A stretch of DNA of 64,000 nt, from the NCBI GenBank assembly GCA_000711775.1, contig ARYC01001838.1:1-64000 (forward strand). Reading direction: 5' to 3'. Below are positions 32,701 to 43,800 of this stretch, one piece after another. The notes under the pieces are model-generated. The model was not told where the DNA came from, searched no databases, and saw only the letters and a program-made list of their open reading frames with translations. This stretch comes from Oxytricha trifallax (taxonomy: Eukaryota > Ciliophora > Spirotrichea > Sporadotrichida > Oxytrichidae). How positions within the stretch are numbered: position 1 is the first letter of the stretch; each line of letters starts with the position of its first letter. The position numbers and the translations under genes were made by a program.

Positions 32701-35700
32701 CAAAGTGCATAATAAATTGCTATATGAATACATTTAATATATTTAAATGAATTTCAAAAGCTGTGTTGCTTAGTAATTAATTTGTTGAAATGACATTATC
32801 TTAAATGATTCAGTCTTTGTGATCATTTCAGCAATTATACCATTCAAACGCTACAGTTCAATGTGAAAGTTACCTCTTATTTCTTGTACTATTTCAGCAA
32901 ATTTTATTTATCTTTATTCAAAAAATAATAGCTTTTAGTTTGCATCATTCAAAAAACCTCAACTTTAAGTAATGAAATTTTATTGGCATTAAAATTTTCA
33001 TAAATTGAATGGCAAATTTTGAGAAAATTTTAAACAAATATATATGATATTTCTTTTACAAAGAATTCTATTGATATTTAAGTTCTATTCTAAGAATTAG
33101 TTATTAGTTCTCTTCACTACTTTTTATAGTAAATTTTATGATAATAAATTTTGCTATGGAGTTATATATTTTCTCCACTAAAAAATTATAGAAATTTTTA
33201 ATTTCTATACTAAATAATAATATATTTTACTTTCTTATTTCATGAAAAATGTTTGAGATTTGTTGCATAATTGTGAATTTTAAAGAAATTCTAAGATTTA
33301 TCATTAAGTCTTCTTTTTTAAATAAGAAATTATTCAAACCCATTTGGTTTATATTCAAAAAAATGTAAATACTCATTTCTAAGTTCAAACTTAATTATTA
33401 GGGTCATCTTAAGAAAGTAAAAATATATTTGTAGTATAAAATCTATGAAAATGGAACTCCTCTAACAAAGATATAGATTTCAATCAATTTCAATCAAACT
33501 ACTATAGTGAACAAATAATTTAAGATCGTTTTTATGTTTTTATTTAAAAATTAAATAAATATAGTAAGTATTAGTTCTTTTTAAATGCTACTAGAAATAA
33601 ATCTATTGGATACATATTTATACATCTGTAGAAAACTAATTTCTAACATTACTCAAATATATCCTTGACATTTTAAACTATTTTATGGGATTTTGTAGGT
33701 TTAATTTTCATTATGGGCATCCTTAGATCTAACTTTGAAGTAATAAATTTGATAAATATTTAAGTCATTCTTGATATCATGTTTGAACTCTATTAAATTA
33801 ATAAATAAATCATAAACTTTTCTAGTTACTAAGATATTCCCACTCATATGTCATTTATTCTTTTGTTAGTTTAATCAGTTAATCTCTATTCTTTCTTAGT
33901 TGAAGCGTTTTCAAAAGCCTCCAGTGCTTGTTTGAACTCTTCTCTTAAAACTGATTGAGATTCATTTATCAAGTTTTTAATATCTCCTTGATTTAGTCCA
34001 ATTGAGGATTTCTCATGAGCAATTAATTAATAACAAATTTTATTTATAATACATTGTTTGTCCCTACATATTTGCGTTTTTCTTAATGTTTTTAGTGTCA
34101 GTATTTTGAGGTTCTTCTAAGTAAGTTAGCAGATCAATTTAAATTAAATGTTATAACAACTTGGTAAGTTTAAATTCTATGTGAGGTGTAATGAATAATT
34201 AAAATTAAAGTTTTTATTATTATATTATTTTAGTGACTAAGTAATTTTAAACATTGAATACTTAGATTTGCAATGCTTGATGAAGACACCATTGCAATTG
34301 TCAACATCAGTATCTTGCCAAAACAAGTCACCAAATGTAAGTTAGTTAGTTAATTAACTGGGTTATATTTGGAAGGATTGGCTGAAAGATCTGATTTTGA
34401 CTATTCCGCATATGCAATTCATCCCTGTCATTTTTCATTCTTAATTTGATGAAAATTAGTGATATTCTTTGGTAAATCTAAAACTGATCCTGGAATAAAA
34501 CTAAGGGCGTTTTTATTAATTGGCAACTGCAATTCACCTGCCGACCTGCTCTTGATATAAATTAAATATAATTATTAATTATAATTTTATTAATTTGGAT
34601 TCTTTCTTCTTCATCTACAAGATGACCAAGCATTATTTAATGTATTTATTTTTAAATTCTAGAAACTTTGCATGTCATTGATTTAAATTGAGATGAAGTT
34701 ATTTGGATCTCATTGTAGGCATACTTATCCAGCATCTACTTCATTAAGTTTAATATAAACTAAAAATTCATGTTTTGGACTGAGTATTCATCAATTATAG
34801 TTTTTACATTTTCACTGTATGTTAAGAACTTTGACTGTTTAAGATCCAGTAGAGGATGTTGTTAGTGAGTGCTGTTCTCGCATTCTGTGCATACTGGAAT
34901 CTCACACTTTAAGCAGTATTAACAACTTATAGTTATCATTATATATATTTTTCTCCTAACATAATAAAACTTAAATGATGAGAAAAGCTTTATTAAGAAG
35001 ACTATTTAAATTAAATTAAGATATTTTAATTTGCTATTTTTAAATAAGATCAAAATGAAATACTAAAAGTTTTGAATATAATCGGTTAATATAATTTATA
35101 ATGAATAAAAAAACAAAATTTATTATTCTTTTGTAATTTTATCACATTTTGAAGTCATTTTTATTTTTATAAATTATTACTTAAGTTGGGAAATCAATTT
35201 TAAAAAAAAATATTTAAGATCTTTTAGTATTTTGAGTTAGCAAAATACAATTTTTTCATTTTCAATGATATACAAGAAATTATTTTATTAATTTAAAAAT
35301 CATTTATAATTTTTATATAAAAATAATCCTTTTATAAAACTCAATATAGATATAAACTCTCTTATCGTGATAAATCTTTGGTTTTTATTAATCTTAGTTA
35401 AAATTGTTGAAACAGAAAGTGATTTTATAAAATATAATCTCTATAATATTTTTTACTAGAATACAAATATATTCATCTATTTGTTAAGTTCTTCGCTTAT
35501 TCTTTATACAAACAAATTAATATTCTTTATATAAACAAACTAATAAGCAGTACTTAGCTGTAGTTTTAGATTGATGATCATCACAGATGATAGTGAGTTA
35601 GTCGAGTTATTTTAGGTACTTCATGATCTTTGGGCTTTCCTTCATCTCATCTGGTTAATATAATATATGAATATGTAAATATGAATTAGGTTGAGTATGT

Positions 35701-37360
35701 AGATATGTTTAAATTAATTTATTTAGAGTACTAACTATATCACACTCAGGACAAGTAGCTTGTCTGTGTTGATGTCCTTGCATTAAACTCTGAATGCATT
35801 CCAAACAATAGATGCAACCACACTAATATGGTAGGAATACTTTCGGTATGGATATGAATTAAAATTAATCAATTAAGGTAGAATTTTCGAATTCAGAGTT
35901 AATTTGAAACTCTTAAATTAAAAGTAGTGAGTTATAATAAGGGTTATTGTTAGTAAATTAAAGATTATTTGATGAATTTAAAGGAAGTCTCTCTCTATCG
36001 CACTTTTCATTTCGAACTTCATCGTCTTCAGCATCTTTAGTATCGTAGAGACTCTAGGTTACAGAATCTGCATAAATTACTGAATAACAGTCAAATCATT
36101 GCTACTTAGGATCTCACAGTTTCCGGTTGCTCAATGCTACCACTTTGAATTCCTGCGTATATTCTCCGTTAGATTAATTATTACCGTGCTACACTGTATA
36201 CAGTGACTTCTCAGTAACAACTGTAAAAAATAGCAATTTAATGCTAAAATATTTTGATTTTTAAAAAGTGTGGTTGTTCTTGAATACTCTATCTGCTCTG
36301 TATAAAAATTGTTTTTCATTTTGCCAAAAATGTTTCTGCTTTTGCAGAAACTTAATTCTCATTAAAGAAATCATTTTACTCTGAAGTTTTCTTATTTTTG
36401 GCAAAAATGAAATCCTAATTATATACAGAGCAGATAGAGTATTCAAGAACAACCACACTTTTTAAAAATCAAAATATTTTAGCATTAAATTGCTATTTTT
36501 TACAGTTGTTACTGAGAAGTCACTGTATACAGTGTAGCACGGTAATAATTAATCTAACGGAGAATATACGCAGGAATTCAAAGTGGTAGCATTGAGCAAC
36601 CGGAAACTGTGAGATCCTAAGTAGCAATGATTTGACTGTTATTCAGTAATTTATGCAGATTCTGTAACCTAGAGTCTCTACGATACTAAAGATGCTGAAG
36701 ACGATGAAGTTCGAAATGAAAAGTGCGATAGAGAGAGACTTCCTTTAAATTCATCAAATAATCTTTAATTTACTAACAATAACCCTTATTATAACTCACT
36801 ACTTTTAATTTAAGAGTTTCAAATTAACTCTGAATTCGAAAATTCTACCTTATTAATATTATTCGAGAAACTTATCCAAATAATTCCTGGAAAGTGGATT
36901 AAAAATTAGTCTGTGGTTTTTATTGCTAAAATTATTTTATCTCTACTTCCTATCGATAAAAACCTATTTTACTGTTGTAGAGAGTTTGCTCAAAATCTAA
37001 ATATTATGCTTCCCGAAATGATTCAAGAAAATTGCTATTTTAAGGTCCAGTTTAAATTAATGGATTTACCGTTTTGAATGAATTTTTAGTAAATTTCGAT
37101 TTCATAACTGTCATTATTTTTATATTAATTTTCCCGATCAAATGTATTCCTAAAATATAATTATATATATTTGTTAAGTGATAGTAATTTATTCTCTTAA
37201 TTATAATTAATTAAATATTAAGATAATTTCACTTAAAATAATAAATATATTAAATAATGGACACTCACTAAGGAAAATGGGTTTTCTATTGGTCAAATTT
37301 ATAATTATATAATAAATTTAAATTGTAAAAGTGTTTGCATTTCTCGCATTTTTCTGTCAT
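29457..37360 (-). CDS. RING/B-box/coiled-coil/TLDc protein gene, paralogue 1
   Basis: The start is ATG at 37360 (MTEKCEKCKHFYNL) and the stop is TGA at 29457-29459. Segments in order give a RING-like finger (CEKC, ECGCIYCLEC, CPEC), a B-box (TIICDDHQS, YCLKCEIPVCTECE), a long coiled coil (LREEFKQALEAFENASTKKE near 33900; VQEIRGNFHIELQRLNGII near 32870), and a TLDc domain (KFKLLFRGSTHG near 30830, LCDNQGPTICFILSEFG near 30650, VPWTSP, GYGYDIIISDDCDKN). The C-terminus is VLEIAVFQLI. RING plus B-box plus coiled coil is the TRIM ubiquitin-ligase plan; a TLDc tail replaces the usual SPRY-type domain. One GT..AG intron is at 35651-35731; other gaps are IESs. Some middle boundaries are unresolved. 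Confidence 0.85.
29787..30606 (-). other. IES inside the TLDc domain, paralogue 1 (820 bp)
   Basis: A 3-bp pointer (TCT on the coding strand) lies at 30604-30606 and 29784-29786. Joining at it gives GGFTSVPW in frame. The IES contains a run of AAT triplets near 29800 and otherwise AT-rich DNA. It is the shortest of the homologous IESs in the array. Confidence 0.75.
32047..32312. repeat. Foldback element ending in AAAACCCCAT, in the coiled-coil region of paralogue 1
   Basis: The arms 32047-32120 and 32239-32312 are near-perfect complements, including AAGGGGGTACAATTGATTAA-like sequence. The 118-base loop has its own short inverted repeat (GCGTAAA and TTTACGC). It lies in non-coding DNA between coding segments of paralogue 1. 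Confidence 0.8.
34150..34567 (-). other. 418-bp IES with a 10-bp pointer and coding-like content
   Basis: The pointer TAAATTAAAT occurs at 34140-34149 and 34558-34567. Joining there keeps the frame from the DEEERIQIN helix into LICQLTQKNLKIL. Paralogues 2 and 3 have no IES here. Unlike most IESs it is relatively GC-rich and reads like protein on the minus strand: GELQLPINKNALSFIPGSV, LDLPKNITNFHQIKNEK, then SKSDLSANPSKYNPVN and DLFWQDTDVDNCNGVFIKHC, with TGAs between. It may hold a decayed gene fragment of unknown origin. Confidence 0.6.
34919..35552 (-). other. 634-bp IES in the B-box, pointer TAAGCAGTA
   Basis: The 9-mer TAAGCAGTA is at 34910-34918 and 35544-35552. Keeping one copy gives TAKYCLKCE in frame, within the B-box. 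There is no GT..AG at the edges, so this is not an intron. Paralogues 2 and 3 carry IESs at the same place with shifted pointers. Confidence 0.85.
35651..35731 (-). other. Spliceosomal intron (81 nt) between RING and B-box, paralogue 1
   Basis: On the coding strand the intron begins GTACTC and ends TTAACCAG. Its removal reads CDIVNEMKESPK in frame. The same intron with the same splice sites is present in paralogue 2 (48705-48776) and paralogue 3 (60681-60759), which distinguishes introns from IESs in this array. Confidence 0.75.
35873..36853. repeat. Giant palindrome (about 430-bp arms) in the RING IES of paralogue 1
   Basis: The left arm 35873-36304 and right arm 36422-36853 are almost identical inverted copies. 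The 117-base loop contains further inverted repeats (TTCATTTTGCCAAAAAT with its complement, and GTTTCTGC with GCAGAAAC). It fills most of the 1.4-kb IES that splits the RING finger between segments ending near 37266 and starting near 35827. The homologous IESs of paralogues 2 and 3 are only about 80-120 bp, so it is a copy-specific insertion. Ordinary ORFs across it are mirror artefacts. Confidence 0.9.
37295..37320 (-). other. Micro-IES (about 25 bp) in the RING finger, paralogue 1
   Basis: Between HFYNL and TNRKPIFLSE a 24-26 bp AT-only spacer is bounded by AATTT on both sides. Keeping one copy restores the RING frame. Paralogues 2 (near 48995) and 3 (near 60995) have equivalents of similar size and different sequence. 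Confidence 0.65.
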
Positions 37361-38771
37361 CTTTTTATATTTGTGAAAAAATATTTGTTGCTCTGTTAAG
37401 TAATATTAGATTGATCAATATGTAATAACTATTATACCTATTTCTTTACATACACGTATATAATTTAAAGTTTATCAAGAAATCATGCAATAACTGTCAT
37501 ATAAGTAATAAAAAAATTTTAAAATGATTTATAGTATAACATAATTTTTAGTTAAATATAATTTACATCACAAATTAAATTTGATTAATCAGTCTTTTTA
37601 CTTTATACAAATAATATAAGTTTTATAATCAATTTTGAAGCTAAAGATAATCTTTCTATATAGTTATTATTAATAAAAGCTTTCTTATCTGAAATTTAAG
37701 GTAATTTCCTTTTTTAAAATAATTTTTGTATTAAAATTTAAATAATAGGATAGTACTTTCGAAGGTTGGTGGCAATTAATTCAAGTATTATTATTTTTAA
37801 TTTGCATTTTTAATTTTATAGAAAATATTAAAAATGAAATATATACTTAAAAGAATTACTTTTGAAATTATAAACTCTAGCTTTATACTACAAACAAAAC
37901 TAAAATTATTCATTTCTTGTATCTTTATTTTTTAAATTAAAAAAATATATATATAAATAATATTAAAAAATATTAAAATAGAATCAAATTTTAATGGGAA
38001 AATAATTTTAAATATCTAAAAGTAATGTTTAACTGATAAAAATGTCAAATTATTTAAAAAATATATAAAATTTTTAACTATTATTAATTTAAATTTTTAA
38101 ATGTAATGTTAACAAAATATGCTCTTAATAAAATTCATGAACATTTATTATTAATGTTAAAATTTATAAAAAAAAAGCTTAGAGTATTTAAAACATAAGC
38201 TTAATAATCTCAATTATGATATTTGTATTTTTAATTTTTACAATTATTAATATTTTTATTATAAACAATTTATATTCTTCTGATTTTTTAATTATTCGAA
38301 TTGAAAAGAATCTAGGGACATAAGTTATTCTATAATTTAAAAGAATTAAACAATAAATACTAAGTAGATTCTAAAAATATAATGTAGATTAAATTTATGA
38401 TTAGGGAATCGTTTTTAATTATAAGCACTTTATAATTATTTTAAATGCTGTTAGAAAATTAACACGTGAGCTAAAGCCAAGCATCATGTACTCAAGAAAT
38501 AGATTTAACAGCGTACTTTTATACCTATTGCCTCATAATAAGTACTTATTTTATTATGAATATATTTCTCAATTAATCAGTGGAAAATTTTCAAATAAAA
38601 AAGTAATCTAACAGTTAATTTTATATAAATATAGGAACTTTTGTAGTTTTATTGATAAGAAAGAAAGATTTAATTGCATATTTCATAAAAGATTCATAAT
38701 AATAATAGAGTAGGAATAAATTTAAATTTGTTAAATTGATTTTAATTGAAATAAATATAAATCAAATCTCG

Positions 38772-39057
38772 TGCAGTTAAAGTTGTCCAGTTAAACGATC
38801 TTGGGTTCACCCGATAGATAATTCAAAATTAGCTGAACTTTTCTGTTAACGGTACTATTTTTTTCGCATCTCTGGAGAGAGATAACTTGACTTTAATTAA
38901 ACACATCTAAATTCATTTAATTATATCCTCACATTAAAGTTTAGCTATCTCGCTACAGGAATGCAAAAAATAGTAAAGTTAATGATAAAGTCCAGCTAAT
39001 TTTGAATTTTCTATCGAAAGAGCCCAAGATATTAAATTGGTGAATTTTTTACTGCCA
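38772..39057. mobile_element. Hairpin MITE, copy in the paralogue 1/2 spacer
   Basis: The ends are GCAGTTAAAGTTGTCC and its degenerate complement. Both arms carry an AAATTAGCTG-type core and a TTCGCATCTCTGGAGAGAGA-type tip near the loop. The homologous element lies at 50453-50748 in the next spacer, so it was probably present before the duplication. Members also occur at 58606-59025 and in part at 28310 and 13865. Confidence 0.75.
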
Positions 39058-39088
39058 TGATTTTGATTTGTATTTAATTAATTATAAA

Positions 39089-39550
39089 TAATCAGTCTTA
39101 TTTAATGTGCAGACAAAATCAAGGAGCAGCAACCTTTGCAGAACCGATGAGGTAACGAGTGCAAGGGACTTGCCCTCCAGGAAGACACCACCACTACTCG
39201 CACGCGAAGACAAATGGTGGTTCTGAATTGCCAAGTACTCCTACCTCCAGGTGTTGGAATAAGTGAAGACGCCAGAGATCTCAGAAGACTCAGAACTAAA
39301 TGCGAGAATGCAAAGAAAACAGTCTCAAAGAGCCACCAAGCCTACCAATAATGGCAGCAATTTACTAGATAATGAAGAGAAATTAGATGATGGTTTGGAC
39401 GATTTCTCAGACACAACACCGAGACACTGATAGCGCGGGTAAATTTTATCAGTGGATCCGACTTACCTGTAGACCTTTTAAAGGAAAATTACTAACTAAC
39501 TAATCGTGATTTTTCCATATTAAATATAGCACATTAAGTAAGACTGATTA
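39089..39550. mobile_element. 462-bp TIR element carrying an Hsp70-like fragment
   Basis: The left end TAATCAGTCTTATTTAATGT(GC) at 39089-39110 and right end at 39529-39550 form a 22-bp inverted repeat with one mismatch. The interior is strikingly GC-rich compared with its surroundings. The sister spacer of paralogue 2 reads continuously across the equivalent site (near 50775) and lacks the element. No transposase is visible, so it would be a non-autonomous element that has picked up host-like coding DNA. Confidence 0.7.
39196..39354 (+). pseudogene. Hsp70-like gene fragment
   Basis: The plus-strand frame contains GISEDARDLRRLRTKCENAK followed by KTVSKSHQA. This closely follows the Hsp70 substrate-binding side sequence 'ISxDxRALRRLRTECERAKRTLSSSTQA'. 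The flanking codons do not look like Hsp70, and the frame meets TGA soon after and at the start, so it is a short decayed piece. It is enclosed by the 22-bp TIRs of the element at 39089-39550. Resemblance is by eye only. Confidence 0.55.
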
Positions 39551-40853
39551 ATATATAGTAGAGATAGGTATTAAACTTCCATCTCTATTTTATTAATTCC
39601 CGACTTTTGAATTTATCTTTATCTAATAATAAATTATCTCCCTATTTCGAATATATTCCTACAATTTATGAAAAAGAAGTAGTTTACTATTTTAATTTTT
39701 ATCATAAAAATAACTTTAGTATGGATAGTTTTTATAAATACTGATATTTTATTTCAAGGGAAAGATATATATAATTTAAAAACATGTATCTATATTTGAT
39801 TTTAAATAAATCCAGTCATATATTATTGCTTGTTTTAACTGGCATTTATAAAGTTAATGTAAATAAAATGATTCATTATGTAATAAATATTTTTAAAATT
39901 GAATATTATGCTTATAATTATGTTATTTAAATGTGATTATAATTGTGTTTCAAGTCCCATCATAACTTCTCAAAACAAAAACTTATTAAATTAATTTTAT
40001 TAGATTATTGAAGTATAATTATTTAGAGATTCTAGATATATTTACTATTTATTAATTATTTAAGAATAGAAATAATAATCATTTGATAAAAATGATTATT
40101 ATTCAACTAAATTATTTATTAAGCGTTTAATATAGAATCCAAAAAGAATTTTAGCATTGTTTAATTTACAAATGAATTTGTTTATATATATATATATAAA
40201 TCAAATAAATTAAATAAGACTACCTCACCCAATAATCATTTGAATAGTCAAAACAATATAATCTTTTAATTGACAATTATTCTATTTAAAATTCTCATTA
40301 ATTATATTCAATTAATATTTTTAAATGTTAATTGAATATTTTACAATATAATGATTTATCATTAAAATATAATAAAGATCACTTTATAATAATTGTTTGA
40401 TAAAATTATCTTTAAATCTTCTTATTCCGATCATGAAAAATTACCATCATTATTATAATTATCATCATGAATATGATTAATAATTTTACTTAATCCTTTT
40501 AAAATGATTGGTTATTTATATTAAAATAATAATAATAATATAAATAGTAATTTTATTTTAGCAGTAATGAGATTATGACGCTTTTCATAAAGATAAAAGT
40601 GATGACAAGAATTTTGAGGAAAATTAATGACTTATCTTGTCACTGTAAATGAAATATGATTTTTCTAACTCAACCCTATTATATAATACTCAAATATCAT
40701 TACAATATATAATATTGTGAGTTGATAATTTATTTATAATATATACATCCAATGTTTTGGATTATTTTTTAATTTCACTTAAAATCAAATATAATTTCTA
40801 TTATATAAATAGTATTTACATAACTGCCTGTAGAAAAATATAACGAGAATTAT

Positions 40854-43800
40854 TCATGTTATTGAATACACTTCAATCTCTAATACTTTGAATTTATATT
40901 ATCCAGCTAAATATGATCTTGCTTCATTTGATTCATACTTATATCCATTAGGTAATTCATAAGTACCACCTAAATCACAATAACTATATCTATTCTAATC
41001 ACAATTATCCCAAATTTCAATATCATTACCATCTCCAAATATACACAAGTAATTATTATAATGTCCAACTGCTTCTTCTTAATTTCTATATTGTTTATGG
41101 ATGGATCTCTTACTCAAACTAAACACAAATGCAGAGGGGTCACTATAACATTTACCAATATCAGGTGGTGATGTCCATGGGAGAGATAAAATATTATAAT
41201 ATAAATATATTAATTTAATTAAATACATATCTTTTTTATTTTTATCTTTATATATTAAGTTTATAACACTTAGAATATTTTATTTATAATTAATATAACT
41301 AGATATTTTTATTAGTTTATAAATATTTTCCATAAACATTTTATTATATGAAATAATTATAAAGGTATTATAAATATAAATTACTTAGAGATTTATAAAA
41401 AATTACTTTAAGGAGTATGAATCATATAAAATTATTTGAAATAAATTAATTTACTTATACCTCATTAACTTTTCTCTCATTATCCTTTTTATCCTATCTT
41501 TATTTAAAATTTAATTTTTCTTTTAATTTTGATCTTGGATTTATTCCGGTTTTTTCATCAAAATTTAAATATTGTAATATCATATCTTCTTGTTGAACCT
41601 TAAATTTATGGGGGGGTCTAAGTCGGTGGCAGAAATTTTTCGAAAACCTAAGTCGGTGGCAACATTAATTTTTCAAAATTCACCAAAATCCTAAGTCGGT
41701 GGCATAATAAAATTTTTTTTTTCTCCAATTGGGAATCAATAAGTATCTCAATATATATGAAAATTTTATAACAGAAAGTTAATCAATCTCCATCATAACA
41801 ACTTAGACATTTGACGGACACAGTTTAACATATAAAAAAATATTAGAGTTCATAAATAATTTGTATCCCTTTATCAAATAATTTTAAATAAAAAGATAAC
41901 TATATAAATATAAATTGAAATATTATCACATTGAAAAATAATGATATTTTGAAAAAATTAAAATCGAAGTATGTTACACACTATTTTTCAATAAGATAAT
42001 ATTTCATTTTATATTTATATAGTTATCTTTTTATTTAAAATTATTTGATAAAGGGATACAAATTATTTATGAACTCTAATATTTTTTATATGTTAAACTG
42101 TGTCCGTCAAATGTCTAAGTTGTTATGATGGAGATTGATTAACTTTCTGTGATAAAATTTTCATATATATTGAGGTACTTATTGATTCCCAATTGGAAAA
42201 GAAAAAAATTTTATTATGCCACCGACTTAGGTTTCGAAAAATTTCTGCCACCGACTTAGACCCCCCCCAAATTTATAATAGTTTAATACTATAAAAAATT
42301 CCTATTTATATTTGATAATCAAAATTAAAACCATTGATTAAATATAAATCATTTAATTATTTCAGAATTTTGTCAATTCAATAAATCCTTTTTACAATAT
42401 TCGCAAAACATCATATCTCCATTCTAAAAAGTCTGTACCTCCCATCTGTCTATTTTTAAACAGTAATTCATATTATGATAATTTTTTATCATTAACAAAC
42501 TATCAAATAGCTTAGGTTTTTTCCATTGTTATTTTTTTCATTCTCATTGTTTGCAATACTAAATAGGACAAATTCTTTATATATTTAGACAGTATTAAAG
42601 GTTATAATAATTTAATTTCTTTGAATATTTTTCATATCTGTTCTACCGAGATACCCCTCCCCACCCCCCTCCCCAACCTTAACCGAGATACCCCTCCCCA
42701 TACCCCCTCCACCCCCAACCTATTTTATAATAATAAAATAATTTAATAATTTATAAAATCTTTTATAAATGAGTATTTTATAAATTAATCATTATTATTA
42801 ATTTAAATATAATTAAGATTATTAAGCTTTAATTATAAATAAAAATAATATTCAATCAATAAAATTTTAAAATTCTCATTATAAAAGATTTTATAAATTA
42901 TTATAATTATTTAATCAATAATTTTCAAAATTCTCATTTATAAAAGATTTTATAAATTATTAAATTATTTTTTTATTATAAAATAGGTTGGGGGTGGGAG
43001 GGGGGTATGGGGAGGGGTATCTCGGTGTATGGTGGGGAGGGGTGGGAGGGGTATCTCGGTTAGAACACATATCTTTGCTTTTACCTAACATAATGAATCA
43101 TAAGATGATACAGATAAATGGTTTTCATCATTAAATTATGAATTCTAAATCTAATAAAATTTCACAAATTTCTTTTATTTTAACTTATGCACTTTAAACT
43201 CATTAATTTTTATGATGCTCTTTGCTACTGCTACGTATATCCCAGTTGGTTTATTTATTTCAAAATATTTTTATCTTTATTCTGGAAATTCATTCATTTC
43301 CTTAATTATATTGCCGCTTAAAATCATATTTTAAGATTTAAATCTAATATAATTAAAATACAACAATTTATTTGTATAAAAGAAATTTAGTTAAATTGTA
43401 CACTAAATCATAAATTAAAAAGTAAAATCTTACCATTACCTTTCCAAAAAATCTTAAAATTCAATTAATATTTATAAGGATTAAAATGCTTTTAATCAAA
43501 TTAAAGTACAAATAATTTATTTGCATGGATAGAACTTTTAATTAAAAATACAATTATAAAATCTAAATTTTATTTTAAAATAGCAGCAAAATAAAGTATA
43601 TAAAAATAAAGAGCAACAATAAATTTTTGAATTATCTTGAAAATTACATAAGGAATTAATTTAAAGCTCTTTTTATCATAAATAAAATAATAGTTTACTT
43701 AATGAAAATATAAATTATCAATAATGGAGAGTATAATTATATTCCCTAAAAATATAATTAAAAAATAGATGCATAACCACCAAATACCTGTCCTTGTTCA

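Larger units (their letters stand above)
41188..43770 (-). other. IES inside the TLDc domain, paralogue 2 (2.58 kb)
   Basis: The pointer AGAT (ATCT on the coding strand) lies at 41184-41187 and 43767-43770. Joining gives GGYASLPWTSP in frame. Two foldback elements, 41610-42268 and 42640-43066, are nested in it. The stretch about 43070-43470 is homologous to DNA flanking the virus-like element in the IES of paralogue 3, so part of this IES predates the duplication. Confidence 0.75.

Noticed and set aside
34919-35552. The B-box gap as a spliceosomal intron
   Set aside because: It has no GT..AG edges, whereas a 9-bp direct repeat at both edges restores the frame; the true introns nearby have GTACTC..CAG.
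35982-36458. ORFs within the palindrome at 35873-36853
   Set aside because: They are mirrored on both arms, have no protein-like composition and lie in IES DNA.
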